Source: Lytechinus pictus (Eukaryota > Echinodermata > Echinoidea > Temnopleuroida > Toxopneustidae). From it: 64,000 nt of DNA. The translations under genes and the position numbers were made by a program. The first letter of the stretch is position 1; every line of letters begins with the position of its first letter. A model generated the notes under the pieces. It saw nothing but the letters and a program-made list of their open reading frames with translations. It was not told where the DNA came from and did no database searches. The stretch lies in the NCBI RefSeq assembly GCF_037042905.1, contig NC_087245.1:13534501-13598500 (forward strand), in the 5' to 3' direction. Shown in pieces: positions 1-11,183 of this stretch.

Positions 1-1600
1 ATCTATATGTTCTTTCCATGACAGTCTGTCGTCGATAGTTACTCCTAGAAATTTCGTATTTAATACTCTTTGAATATTAATATTATAAAAAATAATGTTA
101 CCTGGGAGTTCATGAATGATATTGCTGAAGAGCATGTAATTTGTTTTAGTGAGATTAAGCGATAATTTGTTGGCTTTGATCCACTCCGAGACTAGTTTTA
201 ATTCTTTATTGAATGTGTCAAGTAAATGTTTGGGGTCCTTATGGGAAAAAATATATTTGAGCCGTCGGCAAAAAGAATGAATGATAAAGTACTTGAAGAT
301 TTATAAAAATCATTAATGTAGACCAAAAAAAGAAGCGGACCCAAGATTGAGCCTTGAGGGACTCCACATGAGATAGATTTGGGAGCGGAATTTACATTTG
401 CTATGGAAACATATTGCTGCCTTCTGCTGAGGTAGTTCCTGAACCACTCCAAGGCTATCCCTCTGATTCCATAATAATTAAGCTGGAATAAAAGGATATC
501 ATGATTGATTGTGTCGAAAGCCTTGGAGAAGTCCAGGAACACCCCAACAGTATGCTCATACTTGTCAATTCCATTGGCAATCTTATTAATCAATGCCAAC
601 AGGGCATGAGTAGTACTATGTTTTTCGCGAAAACCAAACTGCAGGGGATCAAACAATTTATGTATATTAAGAAACTTTGTCGTGCGTACAAAAATTACTT
701 TTTCCAAAACCTTCGAAATGCATGTCAATAATGATATGGGGCGATAATTTCCCAACACGGTGTTGTCGCCTTTTTAAAAAACAGGGATTACTCGGGCTTG
801 CTTTAATGATGAAGGTACAACTCCTGTAGAATGAGACAAATTAAAGATATAAGTCAAAGGTTTAATAATGTGTATTAGATTTCTTTTCAGGAGAATGTTA
901 CTTATATCGTCACATCCTGAACTCATTGTATTCTTCAGTCCAGAAATTATATCAGCTAGTTCTTTTACGTCTGTTGGTGTGAAATATATCAAATTTGGAT
1001 TAGGGTCATTAAGAAATGATGTGAAGTGTTTAGAAGAGGCAGAGGTGGTGCTGGCAAGATTTTGGCCTACGGATGCAAAATAGTCATTAAAAACATTTGC
1101 CAAGGCAAGGGGATCCTCTACCAATTCACCATCAACATTTATTTCCGCGGGCGTAGACATTTTGAAGTTACCTTGTATAACGTTTTTTATAACTTTCCAT
1201 GTATTTTTAACATCGTTTCTATAGAGGTCAAATTGATTATGAAAATAATTCTTTTTACATCTTCTTAGTATACCTGTCAGAATATTTTTGTAGTCAGTGT
1301 ACTTTTTTCTATTTCTGTCGCAAGGTTTTGAAATAGTTTTTAAGTAAAGGTTGTTCTTTCTGTTTATTGAGCGCAAAATGGTAGGTGTGATCCATGGGGA
1401 CCTTTGAACCTTTTTGTAATTAGAGCGTTTGAATCGCACTACAGGAAAAGAGCTATTCATTAATGGATTCATTTTATTCGTAAAAGCGTCAAATGCATCC
1501 TTGGCATTTTGAATACTGTAAATTCCTGACCAGTCAACATTTCCTAACTCTTCATAAGACAATGGATGCTTGGGCGTCTAATGAACAGGGCGTATATGAA
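1..1600 (-). mobile_element. Defective LINE (non-LTR retrotransposon) ORF2, reverse transcriptase part
   Basis: Read on the minus strand, 1562 to 774 encodes the linker upstream of a non-LTR reverse transcriptase (PWITPTILRSINRKNNLY). The RT itself follows from 758 to 198, with NYRPISLL, the LDFSKAFDTINHDIL block and GVPQGSILGPLLFLVYIND. Further palm sequence (KANKLSLNLTKTNYMLFSN) continues in another frame to the window edge, so the 3' part lies outside. The copy is dead in several ways: a frame change at a short A run near 766-780, a second one near 240, and FADG where the family has the catalytic FADD-type box. No endonuclease domain was recognised upstream. The type is Jockey/CR1-like in a broad sense, but the clade cannot be fixed by eye. 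It probably lies in a 5' intron of, or just upstream of, the SRCR/WSC gene. Confidence 0.9.
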
Positions 1601-1850
1601 ATCAAAAGAGTTTATAATGAGGTTTTGAAAGCAGACATCCTCTTTAAATGGAAATTAAATCGGATATTAATATATTTAAACACATTTCTGCCTGAAGAGA
1701 AACATGAATACAAGGTGTCCAGAGATTAAGACTTCTTCCTGATAAGAAAAAAGAGGAAGTATCAATACATAACAAATCGACCCAATTTCTGTGTACTCTA
1801 TCAATTGGATGTCAATATGCACAGGTGGAAGATAATGGCTATATATACTG

Positions 1851-1868
1851 ATATACTACTACTACTAT

Positions 1869-1912
<44 letters not shown>

Positions 1913-2005
1913 TACTACTATACTACTAAAAATGATGATGATAATAATAATAATGATAATAATAATAATGAAATAATAATGATAATAATAATATGCAGCA
2001 TTTGT
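1851..2005. repeat. Microsatellite (CTA)n followed by ATA/ATG-rich repeats
   Basis: About 70 bases of CTA triplets run from 1855 to 1925 and pass into imperfect GATGATAATAA repeats up to about 2000. The tract directly adjoins the ATT-type tail of the SINE at 1990-2250, so the AT-rich part is probably the SINE tail. Confidence 0.9.
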
Positions 2006-2250
2006 GTAGCGCTTTATGATGCAATTTTTTTAAGGGCTGCATACTATTACCCGCTGATCAGACGCTCGAGCATTCAAAGATTTGCTTCCTACCGGGTACC
2101 CATTTACTACACCTGGGTGGAGAGTGGCAAATGTAGATAAATGCCTTGCCAAAGGACGCGAGTGGCCGAGTGCTGCGGTAGGATTTTAACCCGGACCTTG
2201 CGGTTCATAGTCTGGAGACTTATCGAATGAGCCACAACACCTATGCTTGT
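1990..2250 (-). mobile_element. tRNA-derived SINE
   Basis: On the minus strand the head reads like a tRNA gene, with an A box in TGTGGCTCATTCGATAAG and a B box in GGTCCGGGTTAAAATCC. A tRNA-unrelated body follows and ends in AAGCGCTACACAAATG plus an AT-rich tail. The same 3' tail (AAGCGCTATATAAATG type) closes the SINEs at 17041-17345 and 50855-51215, so the three belong to one family. It lies just upstream of the first visible exon of the SRCR/WSC gene. Confidence 0.75.
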
Positions 2251-2340
2251 TAATAGATGTCCATGTAACCTTTTCATGATATTGAACACTCATAAAATAT
2301 ATTAAACCTATCTTTATATTTTTGTCTTCACCCTATACAG

Positions 2341-2427
2341 AAGCTCCAAATCTGATGCATTGTCGGAATACCACGGCAGACGTCAGACCCTGCAGGACAG
2401 GTCGAGAAGCTGGAGCTATTTGTCAAC
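2341..2427 (+). CDS. Exon: C-terminal part of an SRCR domain
   Basis: 29 codons, phase 1 at both ends, after CCCTATACAG and before GTAAGA. The product contains NLMHCRNTTADVRPC and CRTGREAGAIC. The spacing Cys-9-Cys-9-Cys and the final [EA]-A-G-[AV]-I-C match the end of SRCR domains (L-x-x-C ... C ... EDAGVIC). It is the first exon of this gene visible in the window. Confidence 0.75.
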
Positions 2428-5400
2428 GTAAGATTATTATTATTATTTATCTGTGCCCCATCTTACAAAGCGATACAACGTAATCTTCTAAAAAAAGCAT
2501 CTTTGTTCAACATATTTTCTCGATATGATATCCATTCATAAATTCATAAATTTCTTGAAAATTAAATGTGCTTTTTTGTTTAAAAAAGATATTGTGCTAA
2601 TTTCCTGAGGAAACTATTAATGATGAATTTATTGAGGTTGATCGTATCAATCGTAGGTCTTTGTAAGACGGGGCCCAGGAATAAAGTAAATAACTGAATA
2701 AGATGAGATAACTTTAGTGCGAGATTACGCTATGTATCTTGCTTTTTTTCAATAGATTAATAAGTGAGGCAAATAGTAAATGTCAAGAAACCATAGAGAT
2801 TACCTTGCAGAAAATTGGGAACATTGTAGTATTAATGATCTTTGTACGTTTTGAATGGATTGTCTGCGCTAAATCTTGTCAAATCTGGCAGAACGTTTTA
2901 ATGATAATGATATCGTGGACACATTTTCTTTATTAATCGTCCTCTTAGATAATCATTCTGGGAGGATGCCGTTAAGATGTTAATGGAGACCATTGGTTGG
3001 GATTAATTGGTAATAGCAACCCAGTTTGAATAACCTCTTTTCTAAGGCAGATTGCAGTTAAATGATTATCATGTGATGAATTCATACACATTATCTCAGT
3101 CTATATCAATATTGTAATATATATAAGACATTAAAATAGTTACCACTTAATTGTGAACAGTTGCTTAAGTAACTATGTAATAGCTATGATAAAAGTATTG
3201 TTGATAAAAAGAACTGTGTGCATGATCATGCTGTCATTTTCTATTAAAATACTTGACCTCCATCACAGTTTCAATTTAAAGGATTTATTTTAAATTTCCT
3301 TTAAATACATTAATAATAAAAAAAAAAAACATTCTACAAATTGTTCAGTTGGTATAAGATCCAGGATTACATATTCGACTGAGCTAGAAAGTGGATCGAT
3401 TTCGGCAGAATTTTATGAAAAACAAAAAGAAACAAAATAATTAAAAAACATAACTGATTTCTCTGAAAGGGAAGTCACCTACAATGGGAAGCACAATACT
3501 ATTTGAATTGACTATGGATTAGCCAAAAGTGTACAATTCTGTTTTTCTATCCCTTGTTTACCGAATTTATATTATCATGCTTGACTGGTTAAGAAATCAG
3601 TAGAACTTTGAAATTTATTGTGCCCCAAGGAGGTAGTTTACCGACACAAACTGTTTGAAATCTGTTTCGTGCGGCTGTCCATAGTCAAATAAGTGATTTA
3701 AAAATTTGCATTCTCTCTGAAACTTTCTCCTAAAAATTTCATAGGGTGTTGAGTGTAATTCACTAAGACTCCTCGAAAGGCAATTGAGATTCAAGTATAT
3801 AGCTACATATTTAGAGCTCAGCAAATTATAACTTGAAACCACACAAGTTCCTGTGCCTACTTCGGGCGTTTTCGGATTGTGAAAAGTGAACTGATATGAC
3901 ATGTATGAGGCAAGTGGTAAAAATAGGCACAAGTAACTTAATGTCTGTTGGTCATTAAACCGGATTTAAATTTCCGTGATGGACAACATCTGGAAATTAA
4001 TTTCGAATACTTTCATGAAAACTGAGGCTATAGACCCCCGATAAAACGTTTGTTCACAATGGGTCATTGTGGTCTTTTATCTTTTTCCTTCCCTTCCAGC
4101 GCCGAGTTTCCAAGGGTGTTTCAAGACGGTGGAAAGTACCATCCAAAGCGATGCCGTCATGATAAACAGGAACATGACAGTTGATACCTGTATGGCATAC
4201 TGTATGAACAGGACAATGCGATTCAGTGGTGTCTCGGTGGACCACTGTAGCTGCTGGAACTTCATGCCAAACACCACGACAGAACTGTTTTCTGTTGAAC
4301 CTCATCACTGCCTCCAGCACTGTCCAGCGAACCCTCTGCAGGTCTGTGGTGGGGTCAGTGGCATCATGAAGACCTTTGTCATCTACGACAGTATGTGGAC
4401 ATTTTTCCCCATATAATTCTGTCATAACACCTTGAAAATGTATGGTAGTAAATTAATAAGAAATATTAAGCAAAGATACACAAATGGTAAATTAGTCCCC
4501 TATTCACAGCGATTATATCTCTCTGATGTTCTTGGTCCTGCCTATTCTTCTTTACTGACTGCAGGTCTTACCCGGCCATAGACCAATGACTTTAAGAAGT
4601 CTTCGGGGCAAATTAATGATTACCATTTTGATTCATAATCAACTTATGCCTTACCATGCACGTAGCCATTAAAAACATATTACAAACCTATCTTTAACCA
4701 GTGATTAATAGGCTTTTTGTCTTTGATATGTAGCTGGGCAACAGGTAAGATCAACCGCATCGAGAACCTGAATATACCTACTCCAATTATGTTCCTAATA
4801 TTACTTTCTTTCGTACTCTCTTCTGACAGCATACGTTGGATTCTGCAACGATCCTGGGGACATCATGAATGGATATCGTGACAGCGACTGGTTTCAGTTT
4901 GGTGCCACGGTGAACTTCCAGTGTGATGAGGGTTACGAGATACAGGGTAGCGAGAACCTTACATGTATCGAGTCAGGTCCTGGGTACGACTGGAACGATG
5001 CCTCACCGATTTGTACCAGTAAGTCTACCATCCCCGCGCAAAGAGTTAATCGTGAAAATAAATAGGACACAAGAATTAACAACATCGTCCAATTTCAAGA
5101 GGTGTCGGCCGGGATTCATAAGAGGGCGCTGTAGCTCAATTGTAGTAGAGCAACTCTATCATGTAGAAGATAAGTGACATGTGTGTCGTATTAAGTGGGC
5201 CCGTAATTGCATAATAATTATTTCTATTGAGAAGTTGAGCAGGTACTTATTTAGCATGGGAAGTTAGTCGAGTCATGTGGACCTACTAGCATGACTAGTA
5301 GGTCCATAGTCGAATCGAGGACCCGGTTTTCTATCCAAGTCGATGGGCTAGTGAGTGACCTCTGGAAAGGCTCTATCACTCATTACCAGGTCTCAACAAG

Positions 5401-7613
5401 AGATCTAAAACCGCAAGTCCCCTGGTCGTTTGCTTGAAAAAATACATTATTAAATGGGTAACAGGATGAAAAAGCAAATGTATTTTGCTTATAGAATTTG
5501 AACTTAAAAGCTCTCGCTGGAATGCCTCAAATGGAGTGGAGAAAGTGGATACTATTAGTATAGGCAAGCCAGAATCCGATGTCTGTAAAGAGTAAAAGAA
5601 ATCATTGTTTCCGCGTGCAGGGCACTAGAGTACAGCAGAATACTAAGATAGGACATTGTTATCATGGCTATGATCAATCATTATTAAGTATGCGTTTTTA
5701 TGATTATCTATAAATCAGGATTATAAACCCATGATCTTGTTTATCTTGTGCAGTCTCGATAGTACATGCAAAATACAGTGAGTACCATCTTCGTGTAAGC
5801 CTTATTGATGAATTACCCTCTTATCTAGGTTGATAAAAAATGATATCAAAGTAGTATATAAAACTGGCATTCGAAGTCTAATACTTTTTGAGTTGGAACT
5901 TTGGATAATTTGTATCACAAAGTGCCTATATTAATATTGATAAGGCGAATCAATGAGAGAAAATTAAAATACAAAATTATTTCGTTTGTCACTACGTCAG
6001 AGCCATCTATGTACTCAAAATCTATCACTGCTATTCGATACTAATCATTGAAGGTATAGATGGACTATAATTATGTGAGCTGCCTATTCAATAGTATAAC
6101 TCTCTTTTCTTTTCACCGATAGGAATTATTATCACAACACAGCCACCTACTTTTGAAACAGAAAGCGGCGGCATTCTCACTGATCTCAATGGAGAACAGA
6201 AATTAGAAGGTAAGTTCATTTTTACACCCATCATTTGAACATCATTTAATTAATTACCTACGATACTTTGTGACTTTTATGTAAACATAAATACGTATAT
6301 ACTCAATATTTGAATACTTGAAATAGATTCTAAGTTATGATTACTCTCTTAAAAGTTATCAAAGAATAGTTTTTCTTGTCCTTGTTTTTGTCGGTTAAAG
6401 TCTCTATATCCCTTCCCCTCTCCCCTCCTCTATCTCTCCCTCTCCCCCCTCTCTCTCTCTCTATATATATGTATATACACACATTGTAAATAATTTAATC
6501 ATGTGATTTTTAAGGGTATTTTCAGTAGCTGATGTTATTTTTGTAACTTATCATGACGGGGGGGGGGGGGGGCAAATGCTTGTTATGAATGATGATACAA
6601 TGTGCTTCTAAAGAGTAAACCCTTATCTTTTCAGTCCTATACGTTGGTGTTGTTGGTGGAGGTGTTGGTCTCTTGCTTCTGATCGTTGTCATCGCTTTTG
6701 CCGTCGCCTGCTGCAAGTCGAGAAAGAAAACGTAAGTTTTACCTTTACTCATCACATTCACTCAAAAAGTCAAGACAAAGAAACAAAATATCTTCACATA
6801 TTTTAAGCTTTTGATATCATTAAATGTGAATGAAAAAAAAAGCGCTCTGAATCACTTTAAAATCACAACTTTTAGATTGAAAGTTTGTTCTCATCTTTGG
6901 AAGGGTGTCAACTTGGAAACAATTTCTGTCCTTCTTGAAATCATAATGTTGAAAAAAAATCATCACAAAAAAGTCTAATTTGACAACTCATGCCATGGAT
7001 TACGAGTGCTATTCGTATAGGGTTGTTATAAAACTGAATTTCGACAGTATTATTGAAATGGATAGAACTAAATCATAACTTTATGTTTTTTTCCAGTGCG
7101 AAGACGCTAATCAACGAGGATGACGAAGAGGCACAGGTCGGTCGACTGAAGAAGAAGAAAAGGAAGAAATCAAAGAAAACAAAGAAAGTTAAGAAAAAGA
7201 ATAGAGAACAAGATATTGATGAAAAGGATAAAGACGAGCTCGAACTCGAATTCGACACAGAAGACGACGTCGACAAGGAAGACGAGTTAGAAAAGGACGA
7301 GTATGATGAGGAAGAAGCAACATCAAACGAAAATAAAGCCAATGCAAAACTAGATGTGGGTCCTATCGCGACAGCCGATCTGAGCTATTACCAGACCGAA
7401 CAGGACCAAAGCGGTAAAAACAAGAATAAACCGCTTCCATCGGCTCGTGGACAGGGACGGCCAACGTCGAGTAGCAAACCGGCGAAATTCAACTTCATCG
7501 AAACAGATCAAAGAAAGAACTCAAAGAGAAGTCGAGGTGGTTTGATGAAAAATGTTTTGTTTGTGAAAGGAAACGGGGACAATGCTTCAGATATTTTGCT
7601 CAAAGATCCTTAG
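2341..7613 (+). CDS. Type I membrane receptor, SRCR-WSC-Sushi (5' partial)
   Basis: Six exons join in frame: 2341-2427, 4100-4390, 4830-5018, 6123-6209, 6635-6731 and 7097-7613, giving about 421 residues with a stop at 7611-7613. All introns are GT-AG. The modules in order are the last third of an SRCR domain, a WSC domain, a Sushi/CCP domain, a Thr/Pro-containing stalk, one transmembrane helix, and a cytoplasmic tail of about 172 residues. SRCR domains bind proteins or polyanionic ligands, WSC domains are cysteine-rich and thought to bind carbohydrate, and Sushi domains mediate protein contacts. A surface recognition receptor is therefore likely, but the ligand is unknown. The signal peptide, the rest of the SRCR domain and any further ectodomains must lie left of the window. 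I do not recognise a named orthologue. Confidence 0.85.
4100..4390 (+). CDS. Exon: WSC domain
   Basis: 97 codons, phase 1 at both ends. The order is that of a WSC domain: FQGCFKT at the start, TVDTCMAYCMNRTMRFSGV, then VDHCSCWNFM, HCLQHCPANPLQVCGG and a final IMKTFVIYD. Eight cysteines are visible, as expected for the family. WSC is known from Kremen, polycystin-1 and fungal stress sensors. Possible N-glycosylation sites are at NMT, NRT and NTT. Confidence 0.9.
4830..5018 (+). CDS. Exon: Sushi (CCP/SCR) domain
   Basis: 63 codons, phase 1 at both ends. It shows the four-cysteine Sushi pattern: GFCNDPGDIMNGY, FGATVNFQCDEGYEI, SENLTCIESGPGYDW and a closing SPICT. This is the complement-control-protein fold, used for protein binding. 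It follows WSC directly. Confidence 0.9.
5100..5330 (+). repeat. Possible degenerate tRNA-like SINE fragment in intron
   Basis: GCGCTGTAGCTCAATTG at 5124 resembles the 5' half of a tRNA with its A box, and GTCCATAGTCGAATCGAGGA near 5302 resembles a B box. The two are too far apart for a tRNA, so this is at best a decayed SINE. Confidence 0.3.
6123..6209 (+). CDS. Exon: extracellular stalk of SRCR/WSC receptor
   Basis: 29 codons, phase 1 at both ends. It encodes a short linker beginning IIITTQPPTFETESGG, with Thr/Pro content typical of a membrane-proximal stalk. No domain is recognised. Confidence 0.75.
6635..6731 (+). CDS. Exon: transmembrane helix
   Basis: It enters in phase 1 and leaves in phase 2. 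It encodes a Gly/Val/Leu-rich hydrophobic stretch of about 24 residues (GVVGGGVGLLLLIVVIAFAV) followed by CCKSRKKT. The two cysteines at the inner face could be palmitoylated, and the basic residues fit the positive-inside rule for a type I protein. Confidence 0.9.
7097..7613 (+). CDS. Exon: charge-segregated cytoplasmic tail
   Basis: It enters in phase 2 and runs 172 codons to the TAG at 7611-7613. Just inside the membrane is a block of lysine and arginine (KKKKRKKSKKTKKVKKKNRE, about 7149-7208), then about 45 residues dominated by Asp and Glu (about 7209-7320). A polar part with LSYYQTEQ, KNKPLPSARGQGRP and RGGLMKNVLFVKG follows. No catalytic domain is seen. The basic block could bind acidic lipids or act as a nuclear-localisation-like signal. 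The antisense Ser-rich frame here is only a shadow of this charged sequence. Confidence 0.85.
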
Positions 7614-9543
7614 GATGCTCTTCGATAAACATTCAAAGTAAGGATAACAAATTTTAAGTTTCTTAATAAAATAGGTTGGGCTATTATAATAAGCAAACTG
7701 GTTTTCCTGACGTATTCCATTGAAACAATTAGCCATGAAATAATTGTTGTTTCCAAACACTCTACAGTTCTACTCCTTCATGGTACTCGTGAGTAGAAAG
7801 TTACAAATAATTACAAGACTTTGTTATCGGTCGGGAAAAAATTGGTACGAACTAAATTCTGTTAAGAAAATGTTTAATGATTAAAAGATTTCGCTGAAAT
7901 TGTATTATTTCGACTTTGTACTTTAAAAAAATAGGAGATTGTAAGATCTACAGTCAATAAGAGCGATTTTAAAGAAGAAGTAGACCTACGTAAGTATTAT
8001 CACCATCCATTCAAGCATTTGTATGCCTGTATCGGTCCTTCTGAAGACCAATGGCTTATTATATTTGTACTAGGCCGACTGTGTTTTATTGCAAAGAGCA
8101 ATAATCATTGCATGAAATGATTTTTATGATAGAAAATGCTGTGTTTTATGCTGAGAGTTGATAATTGATGAAAGAATTGGAATGTGCAATATTCTAATTT
8201 TTCACCTGTATTGTAAATCTATAACATTCTTAAATGATATAATCTAAAGAGGAGCTTATCAAGGCATTGAAACAGAATTACTCAAAACGAAAGGCGATTA
8301 AAGGGGCATATCGATTCTTCCTTTCCTGATCAAATCAAGTCTGTTATTAACGCACATGAAATCATAGTTATCAATATTTATAAAATTACATATGTGTTTA
8401 GGACTAACTTCAGTATAATATGGAATATCTTTAAATTTCCTGAATGAATTTCGTTTATAAAAGTAGAACTATAATTATCATTTTCAATAATATTAAACAA
8501 AAATCGATAAAAAGTATGCATGGAATAAAATATACTTGCTCGCTCGTTAATAAACATAATGAACATCTATATCAGCCTTTTTTTCTCTCTCTTTCTCTTT
8601 TGAGCTTTCAAAAATCAGGTATGTCATATTCCAGTCGTTAGCAAAATAATATATAACTCTGAATACAAAATCGCCATGGAGGACATTCGTCATTACTTTG
8701 GAAAGTGATTGTTTCCATTACCAACGATCAAACACGAACACTTGTTTCCTATTAAAAAAAACTTTTTAAAGGTTATTAGATGATACCTTCATATGATGAC
8801 TTTGAGGTATTGAACAGATTATCATTACTTATGTTTCAATAAATGAACAAGGTAAGATATAATGCATTTGATAATAGGTTTCCTAACATGAAAAATAAAT
8901 AGTTAGTATTCCATCTTTCAGGGAGAGCGGTATTTGAGACCACAGAAAATATGATATATTGAGTATACATACAAAATAAACACTCATGTACATGTAGAGT
9001 TATAATAGGGAATAGTTGCATTAAAAGTGACTGATCGGGTATTATGTTTAAATTGCAAAATACGATTATTTTTAAGAACTTTGCCAATTTTTTATGTAAT
9101 GTAAATATAAGTAAAATGATTGCATAAACATGAATGAAATTATTACGTTTAAGTGTAAATATACCAATTTATAAATAATATTGTTAACCGCAGATCTTTA
9201 ATTTGATGCGTTTGTTATTTGAATTTGAATGTAAATGAGATTTTATTTTGAAAATCTTGCTATAAATTGCATCATATAATGCAGCAAAGAAAAATTAATA
9301 AAATGATATATATTTCTGTATGGATGTGTTTGTATAATGCGCACATGTTTGTGTTTATGTGGAAAGACCTATAAAGTAGTCGAGATATACATACTCCAAT
9401 TGATAAAATCAAAATAGTGACTTCAGAAAGGCAAGAAGATGAATAATATCACATCATGATATCTCAATAGATGGCCAAGAGAAAAAAGGAGATGAGATTG
9501 AGAGTGAAAGGGCAGATGAGAGAAGAGAAGAGGAAAGGAGAGA

Positions 9544-9770
9544 GTAAAACTGTGGTATTAACCGGTGTACATAGAGGACCACACCATTTTATTCCGGTGT
9601 TAAATTGACAGTGTTAGTTTAACACCTATAAGTGTCATTACAACACATTTGGTTGTTAAATTTATATTCTTTGGTGTTATATTCAATCTCTAGGGTGTAA
9701 TTCTAACACCTCAGGGTGTGGTCCACTATTAACACCAACTGGTGACAGTTTTAACACCACAGTTTTTACA
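9544..9770. mobile_element. MITE-like element with internal GTGTTAA repeats
   Basis: The ends are inverted repeats: GTAAAACTGTGGTATTAA at 9544 and TTAACACCACAGTTTTTAC ending at 9770. Inside, the motif GTGTTA or its complement TAACAC recurs about ten times. No coding capacity. Confidence 0.55.
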
Positions 9771-10654
9771 GTGTGGGTTAGTGAGGGTGTGCGCGCGTGT
9801 GTATGGAGCATGTTAACGAGAAGGATGTGCGACCGCCTGCGGATGTATTTGTAGATGAGGGTGTTTGTATATAGTCTGTGTGGGTGGGTGTGGGTGTGTA
9901 TGTGATCTGGTGGGTGTTTCATAAAGCTTTTAGTGAAGTTACGCACGTCTTTACTCACAACTGGAACATGATCTTAGGCTCAGTTACAAATGGATACAAA
10001 TTGCAGAAGAAAGGATCACCAGTCGTAAAGTCATTAATTCGTATCTAACGAACAGCTTGATAAAATGGTAGGTGCGTGCATGCCTGGTCGCGAGGGTGAG
10101 TGTGTGTATGTGTATGAAAGAAGGTTTTGTGATGTGTTCTGTTTGTTTGTGATGCAGTGAGTGTTCGCGAACAATCTTGCTCCTGTGCGTGAGAGGGTGG
10201 GCAGGTGTGCGTGTGTTTGAAGAATGAATAAAGTGGGGATGCCGAAGGACGTCCTTGCAAAATTAATTAGGATTGTGACATAAAATTTTACTGAATTTTA
10301 AGGACTGTTACTACAGAGGAAACTAATTGGAAACATGTTCACAAAATGTAAGTGTAAGTGTGGATCTCTTCACACAGTATTTAGAAATACAACCCCTCCA
10401 AAATGAAATAAAATAATAATCAATAGACATGGAATTTCTAGAAGGTAGGAACGGTGAAATTATATTGCAAAGTGGATAGAGATAGGTGTACATGTTTTTT
10501 TTAAACCATGATTGAGTAGAAATCTGTATGACACACTGTAATATTTATGATATAACATATTTCGAAAATGCCTGTTTAAAATGGAATGTGATGGAAGCTC
10601 AAATTTAATACATTGCTTTCAAACTTAATACATTAGGAAAATGAGATCACATGA

Positions 10655-10735
10655 AGAACCATCGATAGTAAAGTAAAGTGCCATTATAGTAAAGTAAAGT
10701 GTCAATGATAAGTAAAGTAAAGTGTCAGTGATAAT
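10655..10735. repeat. Short tandem repeat, three AGTAAAGTAAAGTG units
   Basis: Three imperfect units of about 25-27 bases are each built from AGTAAAGTAAAGTG plus CCATTAT, TCAATGAT or TCAGTGAT spacers. Confidence 0.7.
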
Positions 10736-11107
10736 GGTCTTAAACATTAACTTGAATTTTATTTACAGCTTAGAGATTAATTTTCCTTTGTTGAAAATAT
10801 CCAGGTATTCATTAAATCAAGGAAGATATTACAAACAATTCATTGTCACGAATTAATCTCTGCACTCTCCCTCGTTCACATGTTCAGAAACTTTCGATCA
10901 GCAATGAAAACCGAAACAAAGTTAATAAAAGTAGGAAGCTAATGAGTTACAAAAAAATGAGTTAGCACGTAGATAGGCCTTCTCGAAGTTTAGTCATTGG
11001 AAATTCGTTGACATGATAGGGAGGATTAATGCATCAAACGGCTCTTTCAGAGATTTCATTAAAAAATAGTGCTATGATATGAACGTTTTGATAAAACGTT
11101 TGTCAGG

Positions 11108-11183
11108 ATGATTAACAAGAACCTTCTTGCTGTTCAAGGTGTCATCTGTATGATCGGATGCTGTCTACTGTACACGTCGTCAG
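11108..11183 (+). CDS. Exon 1: signal peptide of CUB receptor gene 2
   Basis: MINKNLLAVQGVICMIGCC is a short basic start followed by a hydrophobic core, then LLYTSSG. The exon ends in phase 1 before GTAAAG, which matches the entry phase of 12106-12219. This ATG is chosen because it begins the signal peptide. The 5' UTR is not resolved. Confidence 0.75.

Larger units (their letters stand above)
7614..11107. other. Intergenic region between receptor genes 1 and 2
   Basis: No credible exon was found. An AATAAA at about 7665-7670, some 50 bases after the stop, is a candidate poly(A) signal for gene 1. The rest is AT-rich sequence containing a GTGTTAA-rich inverted-repeat element (9544-9770), GT-rich tracts (9770-9910 and 10070-10220) and a small AGTAAAGTAAAGTG tandem repeat (10660-10735). 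No promoter for gene 2 can be defined. Confidence 0.6.

Noticed and set aside
2341-2427. Kringle domain end, suggested by HCRNTTADVRPC and by the WSC neighbour as in Kremen
   Set aside because: The spacing Cys-9-Cys-9-Cys and the AGAIC end fit SRCR exactly, and the Trp-Cys and final C-x-x-x-x-C of a kringle are missing.
5124-5180. Functional tRNA gene
   Set aside because: Only an A-box-like half is present; no acceptor-stem pairing and no B box at the right distance.
7073-7342. Minus-strand Ser-rich open frame of 89 residues
   Set aside because: It is the antisense of the Lys/Asp/Glu-rich tail exon; the Ser and Phe runs follow from GAA/GAC/AAG codons.
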